Position numbers and translations under genes: made by a program. Positions 1 through 7,321 of a stretch of 12,135 nt of DNA are shown piece by piece (positions within the stretch are counted from its first letter, which is position 1; the number at the start of each line of letters is the position of its first letter). The stretch lies in contig JAJPYH010000103.1 in NCBI GenBank assembly GCA_021205045.1, positions 1-12,135 of the forward strand, in the 5' to 3' direction. Under the pieces are notes generated by a model. The model made no database searches, was not told the origin of the DNA, and saw only the letters and a program-made list of their open reading frames with translations. Source of the DNA: Lachnospiraceae bacterium (lineage in GTDB: Bacteria; Bacillota; Clostridia; Lachnospirales; Lachnospiraceae).

Positions 1-8
1 CGGGGCTA

Positions 9-37
9 ATGTTAAAGATTTTTCGGGACATTTTCAA
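9..37 (-). promoter_or_regulatory. Candidate minus-strand promoter at left edge
   Basis: Read on the minus strand, TTGAAA (32-37) is followed after 17 nt by TAACAT (9-14), matching the sigma-A -35 and -10 boxes at 5/6 and 4/6 positions. It would transcribe leftward into a gene outside the window. Only the hexamers and spacing support it. Confidence 0.3.
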
Positions 38-43
38 AAATGC

Positions 44-73
44 TTGACAGCATTACGTTTCGCGTCAGATATT
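44..73 (+). promoter_or_regulatory. Candidate plus-strand promoter
   Basis: A perfect TTGACA (44-49) is followed after 18 nt by GATATT (68-73), which matches TATAAT at 4/6. It points rightward into a stretch with no coding gene on the plus strand, ending at the hairpin with a T-run at 192-222. It lies back to back with the weaker minus-strand promoter at 9-37. It is the basis for the small RNA candidate below. Confidence 0.4.
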
Positions 74-78
74 ATCCG

Positions 79-222
79 AATCGACAGCAGATGACATGGC
101 CTCAAAACCCGGCGTGGACGTCATGCTCCCGAATGTCAGCTTTTCCGGCTGCAAAAGACATGACTCTGCATGCCAGCTCTTCCAATAACGCAAAAAGCGC
201 CTCCGCAAAGACGCTTTTTTTT
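79..222 (+). ncRNA. Candidate small non-coding RNA
   Basis: The transcript is inferred from the promoter-like boxes at 44-73 and the T-rich hairpin ending at 222, giving about 140 nt. Within it, GCAGA (87-91) can pair with TCTGC (165-169). CATG (95-98) or GTCATG (120-125) can pair with CATG/CATGAC (159-164), and an inner hairpin pairs CAGC (137-140) with GCTG (148-151). I do not recognise a known RNA family. The open frame across the region on this strand runs antisense into the alpha-galactosidase gene and has low-complexity Ser/Leu/Pro-rich content, so I do not regard it as a protein gene. The start is an estimate. Confidence 0.3.
192..222. terminator. Hairpin terminator, probably bidirectional
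   Basis: The arms 192-201 and 210-219 form a stem of about ten pairs with an 8-nt loop. Read on the minus strand the stem is AAAAAGCGTC/GGCGCTTTTT with one G-U pair. On the plus strand the T-run is eight long (215-222), with one mismatch in the stem. It would end the alpha-galactosidase transcript about 200 nt after its stop, and also any rightward transcript from the promoter at 44-73. Confidence 0.6.
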
Positions 223-258
223 GCTCAACACGTTTTATCTGTATTCTTCCTCAGCCGC

Positions 259-462
259 TATTTTCACTCAGCTGCGCTTCCCGCTCAACTGCTCTTTTCA
301 TTCAGCCGCGCTTCCCTCTCAGCCTCACTTGTCCTTCAGCTGCTCTTCTCGCTTAGTCACTCTTTTCATCCAACTGCGCTTCCCGCTCAACTGCTCTTTT
401 CATCCAGCCGCGCTTCTCGCTCAGTCACTCTTTTCATCCAACTGCGCTTCCCACTCAGTCAT
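259..462. repeat. 34-nt tandem repeat array, six copies
   Basis: Six consecutive units occupy 259-292, 293-328, 329-360, 361-394, 395-428 and 429-462. Four are exactly 34 nt; the second is 36 and the third 32. The three units at 361-462 are the most alike, each opening with TCTTTTCATCCA on the plus strand; the third (329-360) is the most diverged. The array crosses the end of the alpha-galactosidase gene: the last unit lies inside the coding region and the unit at 395-428 contains the stop codon, so the four others are downstream of it. Because 34 is not a multiple of three, each unit is read in a different frame, and the TGA codons in the minus-strand unit end translation soon. Along with 1-258, this fills the 420-nt stretch to the left of the gene. 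Confidence 0.8.
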
Positions 463-2658
463 TTCCCCGCTCAGCCGCACCTCCAGCATCCTCGCCTGAA
501 AATCATCCTGCATCCTCTTCATCAGAATGCCCGCGTTCATCAGCGTCCTGCCGGAAAGCTTCTGTCCGTCCACCTCATAAACCCAGTCCTCTCTCAAGCC
601 CTGCAGCCTGAGCCTGCGGCTCTTTTTGTTCGGCTCCGTCAGCACCTGCACAAAGCAGACCAGCGCCGTTTTCTGATCCTGGCTCACCACCTCAAAGCAG
701 TCATAGAAATGATTCTCCTGATATGAGGCAATGCGGTAATATTCCCCGTCGGAGATCAGTCCATGATATTTTTTGTACGCAGCGATCTGTGACGGAATCT
801 GTGCCCTCTCCTCCCCGGAGATTTTGCGCACATCCAGTTCATAGCCGAAGGTTCCCGCCAGCGCCACCTGTCCCCGTGTCTCAAAGGGCGTCCGCCGCCC
901 GGTCGCATGATTGGGGCAGTCCGACACATGAGCGCCCATGGTGGACAGAGGATAGATCATCATCGTGCCCTCCTGAATAGCCAGCCGCTCCACGTCAGCC
1001 GTCATGTCAGAGCACCAGATCTGGGGACTGTAATAGAGCATGCCGGGATCAAAGCGGGCTCCGCCGCTGGAACAGTTCTCCAGCAAAAGCTCCGGGAAAT
1101 CCTGAAGCAGACGCTCCTGCATCCGGTATACCGCCAGCATATAGCGATGCATGATCTCCCCCTGCCTGTCCGGCGCCAGACTGAGACTTCCCACATCCGA
1201 CAGAGGACGGTTCATATCCCATTTCACATACTCAATGTTGGCCGAGGACAGAACATTTTTGATCTGTCCGTAAATATAATCCTCCACCCGGGGATTGCTC
1301 AGATCCAGCACATACTGCTCCCGGCACTGGGCAGGCTCTCTGCGGCCGGTGCGAAGCACCCAGTCCGGATGCGCCCGGTACAGCTCAGAATCTGCCGAAA
1401 TCATCTCCGGCTCCATCCAGAGACCGAATTTCATGCCCAGGGCATTGATTTCATCCGCCAGATATTTCAGGCCGCCGGGCAGCTTTGTTTCATTCACAAA
1501 CCAGTCGCCCAGGCTGTTGTTGTCAGAATTCCTGTGTCCGAACCATCCGTCGTCCAGCACCAGCATCTCGATGCCCGCTTTGGCCGCTTCCCTGGCCAGA
1601 GCCAGGATCTTTCCCGTATCAAAGTTAAAATAAGTTGCCTCCCGGCTGTTGATCAGCACAGGGCGCTCCTTTTTCTTCCAGGGGCTTCTGATCAGATGTT
1701 CCCTGTACAGCTTATGAAAAGCACGGGTCATGGCCCCCAGCCCCTGCCCGGAGTACACCATAACCGCCTCCGGCGCCTGAAAACTCTCCCCCGGCTCCAG
1801 CTTCCAGCAAAAGCGCTCCGGATGAATTCCCATCACTACCCGGAGAGAGTCAAACTGATTTACCGACAGTTTTGTCATAAAATTACCGGAATAAACCAGG
1901 TTAAAGGCATACACCTCCCCTGCCGTCTGGGTACAGTTTGCCGACACCACAGCCGCAAAGGGATGCTCCTGCTGACTGGTCTCCCCCCGCAGGGACTCAA
2001 ACATTGTGCTTCCATAGCCCAGCGGTTTTCTCTGAATGCGGCGCTCTCTTCCCCATGCGCCGGGCAGAGAGATCACCTCAAAATCCTCATTGTCCATATC
2101 CAGACACAGGGACAGCGCTCTGGTCAGGTACAGCACCTCCTGCCCCCGGTTTATGATCCTCACGCTTCTGGTGATCGCGTCTGTATCCCGAAAGGCCGTA
2201 TAGGAAAGCACCGCTGTCAGCCCCGAAGCCGCGTCCTGCAGAGTGATTTCCAGTGTATCGCAGTCCGCCTCACCGCCCCAGGTGACGGGCAGTCCCTCAA
2301 GAGCCTTCTTTCCCGCAAAAATCTGATGAGACACATACCCAAGCTCCAGCCCCTCCTGTCCGTCCGCGGCTCTCACATTGATGCAGCTCTCCCGGAAATC
2401 TCCCGCGCCGCCGCAGGAATACTCCGTTGAGAAAGCATCCAGGAAGTTAACCTTTTCTCTGGCTCGCCGGGCCGGGGACGGAATCTCTTCCGGCCGCAGC
2501 AAATATATGACGTCGGTGTCATCAATTTTATTTCCATAATAAATATGTCCCAGGTACTTTCCGTCCACAATTCCGATCAGGTAGCTGGTGTTTGGGGTAT
2601 CCAGCTGAAATACCTGATTCTTTTCGTCAAAAGTAATCATGTTTCCACATTGCTCCAT
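421..2658 (-). CDS. aga: Alpha-galactosidase, glycoside hydrolase family 36
   Basis: It hydrolyses terminal alpha-1,6-galactosyl residues from raffinose-type oligosaccharides or melibiose. No signal peptide is seen, so it acts in the cytoplasm on imported sugars. The 745-residue length fits clostridial GH36 enzymes of about 730-750. An N-terminal beta-sandwich (roughly 1-325) precedes the TIM barrel, which carries LVLDDGWFG, the catalytic nucleophile Asp481 in YVKWDMNR and the acid/base Asp551 in WCSDMTADVER. The 70-residue spacing between the two is the same as in the Geobacillus enzyme AgaA (Asp478/Asp548, from memory). I chose the ATG at 2658 because AGGA lies 7 nt upstream. A TTG at 2676 would put its AGAGGA directly against the start, and the ATG at 2640 has a weaker site although it fits the usual family start. 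It follows the phosphomutase gene after 77 nt with no terminator, so the two are probably cotranscribed. Its last codons lie in a tandem repeat array. Confidence 0.93.
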   Translation of the reverse strand: MEQCGNMITFDEKNQVFQLDTPNTSYLIGIVDGKYLGHIYYGNKIDDTDVIYLLRPEEIPSPARRAREKVNFLDAFSTEYSCGGAGDFRESCINVRAADGQEGLELGYVSHQIFAGKKALEGLPVTWGGEADCDTLEITLQDAASGLTAVLSYTAFRDTDAITRSVRIINRGQEVLYLTRALSLCLDMDNEDFEVISLPGAWGRERRIQRKPLGYGSTMFESLRGETSQQEHPFAAVVSANCTQTAGEVYAFNLVYSGNFMTKLSVNQFDSLRVVMGIHPERFCWKLEPGESFQAPEAVMVYSGQGLGAMTRAFHKLYREHLIRSPWKKKERPVLINSREATYFNFDTGKILALAREAAKAGIEMLVLDDGWFGHRNSDNNSLGDWFVNETKLPGGLKYLADEINALGMKFGLWMEPEMISADSELYRAHPDWVLRTGRREPAQCREQYVLDLSNPRVEDYIYGQIKNVLSSANIEYVKWDMNRPLSDVGSLSLAPDRQGEIMHRYMLAVYRMQERLLQDFPELLLENCSSGGARFDPGMLYYSPQIWCSDMTADVERLAIQEGTMMIYPLSTMGAHVSDCPNHATGRRTPFETRGQVALAGTFGYELDVRKISGEERAQIPSQIAAYKKYHGLISDGEYYRIASYQENHFYDCFEVVSQDQKTALVCFVQVLTEPNKKSRRLRLQGLREDWVYEVDGQKLSGRTLMNAGILMKRMQDDFQARMLEVRLSGEMTEWEAQLDEKSD

Positions 2659-2735
2659 TCCATTTTCCTGTTTCAATCCTCTGCTTTCCGGAAGTCGAAT
2701 TATCCACCGACAGGATTTCTTTTCATTGCCCCGAC

Positions 2736-4277
2736 TTATTCAGCTGTAAGATCCTGCTTCATCCTCTCCAGCTTATCAGCCGCATCCTCCAGAGAAGTCC
2801 CCTTCACTCCGTAATAATACTTGATCTTCGGCTCTGTGCCAGAGGGCCTCACACAGCACCAGGCATTATTTTCCAGCTCAAAATAAAGCACATCCGACTC
2901 CGGCAATCCGGTAGAGGATTGGACTCCCGTCGCCGTCTCGGTTCTGACCCCGCTCCTGTAATCGCGCAGCGCCTCCACCTTCAGCCCGCCCAGCTGTTTC
3001 GGCGGGTTCTCGCGGAAGGCAGCCATCCGCTGCTCAATCTGCTTCGCGCCGTCCATTCCCTTCAGGGTTACAGTGGCCAGTCCTTCCTTGTAATAGCCGT
3101 ATTTTTCATACAGATCCAGCATGGCGTCCCACAGCGTCTTGCCCTGCTTTTTATAAAAGGCCGCCGCCTCGCAGAGCATCATCACCGCCACGCAGGCGTC
3201 CTTATCCCTGGCATAGGTTCCGGCCAGGCAGCCGTAGCTCTCCTCCAGTCCGAACACATAATGATAGCTCTGATTTTCCTCAAAAAATTTAATCTGCTCG
3301 CCGATGTATTTGAAACCGGTCAGCACCTCGATGAGCTGCACGCCATAATCCGCCGCCAATGCCTTGGCCATATCCGTAGTCACAATGGTCTCCACCAGCG
3401 CCGGATTCTCAGGCATGGTGCCCGTCTTCGTGCGCTCCCGCAAAATATACTCCGCAATCAGCATGCCCGACATATTGCCGGTAAAGCTGATATACTCGCC
3501 GGTTTTGGTATCCTTCGCGCAGACCCCCAGCCGGTCCGCGTCCGGATCGGTGGCCAGCACCAGATCCGCGTCCACCTCTTTAGCCAGCTTCAGAGCCAGT
3601 GTCCAGGCGTTTGGATCCTCCGGGTTGGGATAAGGCACGGTGGTGAAATTACCGTCCGGCTCCTCCTGCTCAGGCACCACATCAACCTGCGTGAAGCCAA
3701 GCTCCGCAAGCACCCGCCGCACCGGCAGATTTCCCGTGCCGTGAAGGGGCGTATACACAATCCGGATATCCTTCGCCATGTCCGGAATGATCTCCGGGTG
3801 AATGCTCTGTTCTTTCAGCCGCTCCATATACAGGTCGTCCAGTTCTTTTCCGATGATATGAAATAAATCCGCTTCCACCGCAGCCTGCTCGTCCATGGTC
3901 TTCACCTGGGCAAAATCCGTCACCTGGGCCACCCTGGCCAGAATGTTTTTGTCGTGAGGCGGCGTAATCTGAGCGCCGTCCTCCCAGTACACCTTATATC
4001 CATTGTACTCCGCCGGATTATGGCTGGCGGTAATCACAATCCCCGCGATGCAGCCAAGCTCCCGCACCGTAAAAGAAAGCTCCGGCGTGGGCCGCAGACT
4101 CTCAAACAGCCAGGTCCTGATCCCGTTTCCGTTCAGGCACAGAGCCGCCTCCTTCGCAAACTCCGGTGACATTCTCCTGGAATCATAAGCAATGGCCACG
4201 CCCTTTTCCGCGCCGTCCATCTCCAGAATATAATTGGCCAGCCCCTGGGTAGCCTGACGCACAGTGTAAATATTCAT
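2736..4277 (-). CDS. pgcA: Hexose phosphomutase (PgcA-type), N-terminus cut off by a stop codon
   Basis: This is an alpha-D-phosphohexomutase that interconverts glucose-1-phosphate and glucose-6-phosphate (or the mannose forms) through a phosphoserine. The 513-residue frame keeps the catalytic serine loop TASHNPAEYNGYK (Ser85), the metal loop DPDADR (244-249), the sugar loop GLEESYG (343-349) and the phosphate site RPSGTEP (477-483). The ATG at 4277 is not the natural start. The same frame upstream encodes 51 more residues of conserved family sequence, including FGTGGLRG, then a TAA at 4431-4433, then seven codons back to an ATG at 4454. Restored, it would be about 572 residues, the usual length for this family. 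A GGGGA 8 nt upstream of 4277 could allow internal initiation, but the product would lack the GTGGLRG loop that contacts the active site, so activity is doubtful. The gene opens a probable operon with the alpha-galactosidase. Confidence 0.85.
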   Translation of the reverse strand: MNIYTVRQATQGLANYILEMDGAEKGVAIAYDSRRMSPEFAKEAALCLNGNGIRTWLFESLRPTPELSFTVRELGCIAGIVITASHNPAEYNGYKVYWEDGAQITPPHDKNILARVAQVTDFAQVKTMDEQAAVEADLFHIIGKELDDLYMERLKEQSIHPEIIPDMAKDIRIVYTPLHGTGNLPVRRVLAELGFTQVDVVPEQEEPDGNFTTVPYPNPEDPNAWTLALKLAKEVDADLVLATDPDADRLGVCAKDTKTGEYISFTGNMSGMLIAEYILRERTKTGTMPENPALVETIVTTDMAKALAADYGVQLIEVLTGFKYIGEQIKFFEENQSYHYVFGLEESYGCLAGTYARDKDACVAVMMLCEAAAFYKKQGKTLWDAMLDLYEKYGYYKEGLATVTLKGMDGAKQIEQRMAAFRENPPKQLGGLKVEALRDYRSGVRTETATGVQSSTGLPESDVLYFELENNAWCCVRPSGTEPKIKYYYGVKGTSLEDAADKLERMKQDLTAE

Positions 4278-4454
4278 CCGGTTGGTCCCCGCCCCGATGA
4301 CGCCCCTCAGGCCCCCGGTGCCGAACTTTAACTGCCGGTAAAACCGATCCTCGATCTCCTTCTCATCCCCGGCCAGGGCTTTCAGCTCCTGCCTTGTGGC
4401 CTCGTCAAAATAAGGGTCCGTGCACCATTTTTAGTATACTTCCTTATAGCTCAT
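4278..4454 (-). pseudogene. Separated N-terminal 59 codons of the phosphomutase, with in-frame TAA
   Basis: Reading on from the ATG at 4277 in the same frame, the sequence translates without a gap as MSYKEVY, then TAA (4431-4433), then KWCTDPYFDEATR, an acidic helix region, RFYRQLKFGTGGLRG and VIGAGTNR, and joins the main frame. This is the standard opening of PgcA-type mutases, including the TGGLRG loop. The ATG at 4452-4454 has AGGCGG 9 nt upstream (4464-4469), so it looks like the original start. One base change from CAA, GAA or AAA would produce the TAA. No ATG, GTG or TTG follows it in this frame before 4277. An ATG overlapping the stop, in AAAATGG, opens a different frame that closes after seven codons. 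Sequencing error is possible. Confidence 0.8.
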
Positions 4455-4486
4455 TTTTGCTTGCCGCCTTTCCTGTCTTATGTTGT

Positions 4487-4516
4487 GTTATCAATCCACA
4501 TCCCTATGCATGAAAA
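4487..4516 (-). promoter_or_regulatory. Weak candidate promoter for the phosphomutase operon
   Basis: On the minus strand, TTTTCA (4511-4516) and GATAAC (4487-4492) are separated by 18 nt, each matching the sigma-A boxes at 4/6. The position is suitable, since the terminator of the upstream operon is at 4584-4626 and the original start is at 4454. I saw no clear catabolite-response element between the terminator and the start. Confidence 0.25.
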
Positions 4517-4583
4517 TTACCTGCTATCCGGTCATCTGCCTGTTCATTCTTCTGTCCGGAACCCGGCTGACGACAGTTTACAG

Positions 4584-4626
4584 AAAAACACCACACATTT
4601 AACCCGGTATCCATTAAATGTGTGGT
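4584..4626 (-). terminator. Intrinsic terminator after the S41 protease gene
   Basis: A perfect 13-bp inverted repeat (4590-4602 with 4614-4626, 11-nt loop) lies about 30 nt after the protease stop codon. On the minus strand it is followed by GTTTTTCTG. It closes the ftsEX-hydrolase-protease transcript and separates it from the phosphomutase gene. Confidence 0.8.
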
Positions 4627-4654
4627 TCATTTCACTCCATTCCTTTACAAAAAT

Positions 4655-5890
4655 CTATTCCCCCAGCAGCTCCTTCATCGTCTCAATGGCCGTCTGAAGC
4701 TGATTGTCCGAGCCATCCTCCAGATAAGCCTCCGTATCCAGCTCCACCTCCACATCCGAGTCAATGCCCGTGCCATGGATATTCACCCCGCTTGGCGTAT
4801 AATAAGCGCTGGTGGTCAGCTTCACAGTGGAGCCGTCAGAGAGAGTGCGCAGCGTCTGCACAATTCCCTTTCCGTAGCTGGTGGTTCCCACCACGGTGGC
4901 CTTGCCGTGATCCTTCAGAGCGCCGGTCAGCACCTCGGCTGCACTGGCGGAATTTTCATTGACCAGCAGCACGATGGGAAGATCCAGCTCCTGCTCCGCG
5001 TCAGAGGTATATTCCTCCCGATTGCCTTCCTTATCCTCCGTGTATAAAATCAGGCCCTCGCCCAGCATCATATCCGCGATCTCCACCACGGAATACAGAC
5101 TGCCGCCGGGATTATCCCTGAGATCCAGAATCAGCCCCCGGGTGCCGTCGGCCTCCAGCTGATCCAATGCCGCCTCAAACTGCTCCACGGTGACATCGTC
5201 AAATTCCGTCAGCTGAATGTAGGCAATATTGTCCTCCAGAAGCTCATAAGTCACTGTGATGGTTTCAATCTTGCGCCGCTGCACATCAATATCCAGCAGC
5301 TCATCCTCCCGCAGCACGGTGACTGTCACCCAGGTATACTCTTCCCCCTTGATCAGCGCCACCACCTGGCTGGAGTCCAGACCCTGCACGTCCTCGCCGT
5401 CCACCGCATAAATCAGATCCCCTGCCTGGAACCCGGCTTCCTCCGCGGGCGTTCCTTCAATGACGCCGGTGATCTTCACATAGCCGGTCTCAGAATCTTG
5501 CTGCACATAAGCGCCGATCCCATAATAGACGCCCTCTGTGCTCTCCAGCAGATCCTCCGTCTCCTCCACAGTATAATAGGTAGAATAAACATCCCCCAGA
5601 GAATCCAGAAGTCCGGTAAAAACGCCGTCCGCCAGAGTCTCATTGTCCACTTCATCCAGATAATAGAGGTTCTTGATCATGGTCTCCACCGTTCTCAGCT
5701 TGGAAATAAACTCAGAATCAATAAAGCTGTCCTCATCGGCGGAAGTATAGGTGGTGTATGTAACCGCAACCGTGTCCCCCTGACCAAGATAATATCCCCC
5801 TACCACTGCCAGAGAAGCCAGCCCGGCTCCCAGCAGAATGCCCACTGCCAGATACAGTGCTTTGGAAAAGCTGTGATTTTTTTCTTTCAT
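4655..5890 (-). CDS. S41 family C-terminal processing protease, membrane-anchored
   Basis: This is a serine protease of the CtpA/CtpB type that trims proteins outside the membrane. The 411-residue product has an N-terminal hydrophobic segment (about 11-35) that acts as an uncleaved anchor or signal. After it come a helical region, a PDZ domain (about 118-200, with YYGIGAYV and the TPAEEAGFQAGD loop) and the protease domain. The catalytic Ser316 lies in NSASAAE and Lys341 in SYGKG, with Gln345 four residues on. These spacings (25 and 4) equal those I recall for Bacillus CtpB. The ATG is supported by AAGGA 6 nt upstream. The gene lies 84 nt after the M23 gene with no terminator between them. 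Linkage to ftsEX suggests it processes a division or wall hydrolase, or acts in sporulation signalling as CtpB does; the sequence does not decide between these. Confidence 0.93.
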   Translation of the reverse strand: MKEKNHSFSKALYLAVGILLGAGLASLAVVGGYYLGQGDTVAVTYTTYTSADEDSFIDSEFISKLRTVETMIKNLYYLDEVDNETLADGVFTGLLDSLGDVYSTYYTVEETEDLLESTEGVYYGIGAYVQQDSETGYVKITGVIEGTPAEEAGFQAGDLIYAVDGEDVQGLDSSQVVALIKGEEYTWVTVTVLREDELLDIDVQRRKIETITVTYELLEDNIAYIQLTEFDDVTVEQFEAALDQLEADGTRGLILDLRDNPGGSLYSVVEIADMMLGEGLILYTEDKEGNREEYTSDAEQELDLPIVLLVNENSASAAEVLTGALKDHGKATVVGTTSYGKGIVQTLRTLSDGSTVKLTTSAYYTPSGVNIHGTGIDSDVEVELDTEAYLEDGSDNQLQTAIETMKELLGE

Positions 5891-5974
5891 AATGATCCTT
5901 CTTTAAACTCAACAGATACTCTGATAACCATGCTCTCAGCCGCCCGGGCACGAGCAACATGATCGTAAACACTC

Positions 5975-7186
5975 TTATTGTAAATAATCCCACGGGTTCA
6001 CATAGGACCCGTTCAGACGGACACTGAAGTGCAGGTGGTTGCCGGTGGAGCTTCCCGTGGTCCCCACCGCCGCAATCAGATCCCCCTTGCTGACGGTATC
6101 TCCTGAGGATACATACAGCTTGGAGGCATGCATGTAAATGGTATACAGACCGTCCCCATGGTCGATCATCACATAATTGCCCATGGACCAGTTATAGGTG
6201 GCCGCCACCACCGTTCCATCGTATGCCGCCAGAATAGAGGTACCCGCCGGCGCCGCCATATCTACGCCGTTGTGAAATTTTGTCACCCCTGTGAAAGGAT
6301 CGGAGCGGTATCCGTAATCCGAGGAGATAGCGGTATAATTGGGACAGGGCCAGCAGAAGGTACCTCCGTCATAGGACACCGAGCTGGCGATCTTCTCAAT
6401 CTCCGCCTCCAGCTCCTCGATCAGTGAGGTCTGATATTCCAGATCCTCCTCCAGCTCCGTGATCTCAGCTTCCGTGGAACTGATATCCGCCTGATAGGCT
6501 GCCAGATCCTGAGCCTTCTGCGCCCTGAGAGCTTCCAGGCTTGCCTCTTCCTCCGCCAGGGCTTCCCTGGCCGCTTCCAGAGTATCCTGCTCTTCCTCCA
6601 GCTGCTCTTTTACCAGCTCCACATACTGGCGCTGTAAAATATAGGTCTGGAGCATCTCATAATCATAGGCAGCCAGCTGCTCCGCATACTCCGCCCGGTT
6701 GAGCATATCGGCAAAATTCCCCGCCGCCAGAATGGTCTCCAGGTAGCTTGTGGTCTCCATCTCATACATATATTGTATGCGGATACACATGCTCACATAC
6801 TGCTCTTCCTCCTGGGCAAGAGCTGCCTCCAGCTCTGCCTCTGTCTGGGCAATTTCCTCTTCCTTCTGTGAAATCAGGGATTCATAGCCGGAAATTTTAT
6901 TCGTCAGATCGGAGATGGAACTGTCCACACTCTGAATATATGCGCTCAGGTCGCTCTTTTTGTCCTCCAGATCAGCCACAATGGACTCCAGATCAGATAT
7001 GGAATTTTTGATATTTTCCTGCTCCTGCTGGGCTTCCTTAATTTCCTGCTGCTTGGCCGCCACCGCGGCCTGGTCTACCTCCGACAGATTGGTAGCTCTC
7101 ACAGACGTGGAGCCCCAGATGGCAGCCACCATGGCAAGCACCAGAAACGCCGCCAGCACGGGCTTTACAAGTCTATGTCCGTTCAT
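5975..7186 (-). CDS. Secreted coiled-coil M23 peptidoglycan hydrolase, likely FtsEX effector
   Basis: This is a zinc endopeptidase that would cut peptide cross-links in peptidoglycan. The 403 residues begin with a signal peptide (hydrophobic 8-24, probable cleavage after VRA at 29-31). A long coiled coil rich in Glu, Gln and Ala follows (about 38-268), with a helical break near 130-165, and then the LytM domain (about 275-403). Metal ligands are visible as His305 and Asp309 in HNGVD and His386 in HLHF, with His353 in YMHASK and His384 completing the site. The layout matches EnvC/PcsB-like proteins, whose coiled coil docks onto FtsX, and ftsX is the gene just upstream. The ribosome site is weak (GAGA about 9 nt before the ATG), so translation may depend on the upstream gene. 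A CWPC motif at 278-281 sits at the start of the catalytic domain. Confidence 0.92.
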   Translation of the reverse strand: MNGHRLVKPVLAAFLVLAMVAAIWGSTSVRATNLSEVDQAAVAAKQQEIKEAQQEQENIKNSISDLESIVADLEDKKSDLSAYIQSVDSSISDLTNKISGYESLISQKEEEIAQTEAELEAALAQEEEQYVSMCIRIQYMYEMETTSYLETILAAGNFADMLNRAEYAEQLAAYDYEMLQTYILQRQYVELVKEQLEEEQDTLEAAREALAEEEASLEALRAQKAQDLAAYQADISSTEAEITELEEDLEYQTSLIEELEAEIEKIASSVSYDGGTFCWPCPNYTAISSDYGYRSDPFTGVTKFHNGVDMAAPAGTSILAAYDGTVVAATYNWSMGNYVMIDHGDGLYTIYMHASKLYVSSGDTVSKGDLIAAVGTTGSSTGNHLHFSVRLNGSYVNPWDYLQ

Positions 7187-7264
7187 GTTTTATTTCTCAA
7201 TATGTCATACAAAGTTACTATTTACATCCACGTCGGATGTGACTGCCCGCAGCTGCTCCCGCTT

Positions 7265-7309
7265 ATAATTTCCCGATAAAATCAGGTCATAATTTCCCGG
7301 TAAAATCAG
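7265..7309. repeat. Two direct repeats of 21 bp, 24 bp apart
   Basis: Positions 7265-7285 and 7289-7309 agree at 20 of 21 bases, differing only at 7276 and 7300. They lie in the 135-nt gap between ftsX and the M23 gene. On the minus strand each copy carries GGGAAATTAT, and the boxes TTGATG and AATTAT are 17 nt apart across the first copy read, so an internal promoter or tandem binding site is conceivable. Nearby, 7224-7229 and 7235-7240 form a 6-bp hairpin that has no T-run. Confidence 0.6.
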
Positions 7310-7321
7310 TCCATCAACAGA

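Noticed and set aside
259..462. CRISPR array
   Set aside because: The units are contiguous 34-nt tandem repeats with no unique spacers between them, and there are no cas genes in the window.
40..726. Long plus-strand open frame across the repeat region and the alpha-galactosidase end
   Set aside because: It is antisense to a clear GH36 gene, its product is low-complexity Ser/Leu/Pro/His-rich sequence made by the repeats, and it shows no family motif.
907..2430. 507-codon plus-strand open frame opposite the alpha-galactosidase gene
   Set aside because: Its His/Arg/Pro/Gln-rich composition is that of a reverse-complement shadow, and the opposite strand has full GH36 motifs and a ribosome site.
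4431..4433. Recoding of the TAA as a special amino acid
   Set aside because: Selenocysteine uses TGA and pyrrolysine TAG; there is no known TAA recoding in Clostridia, and no structure of the needed kind was seen after it.
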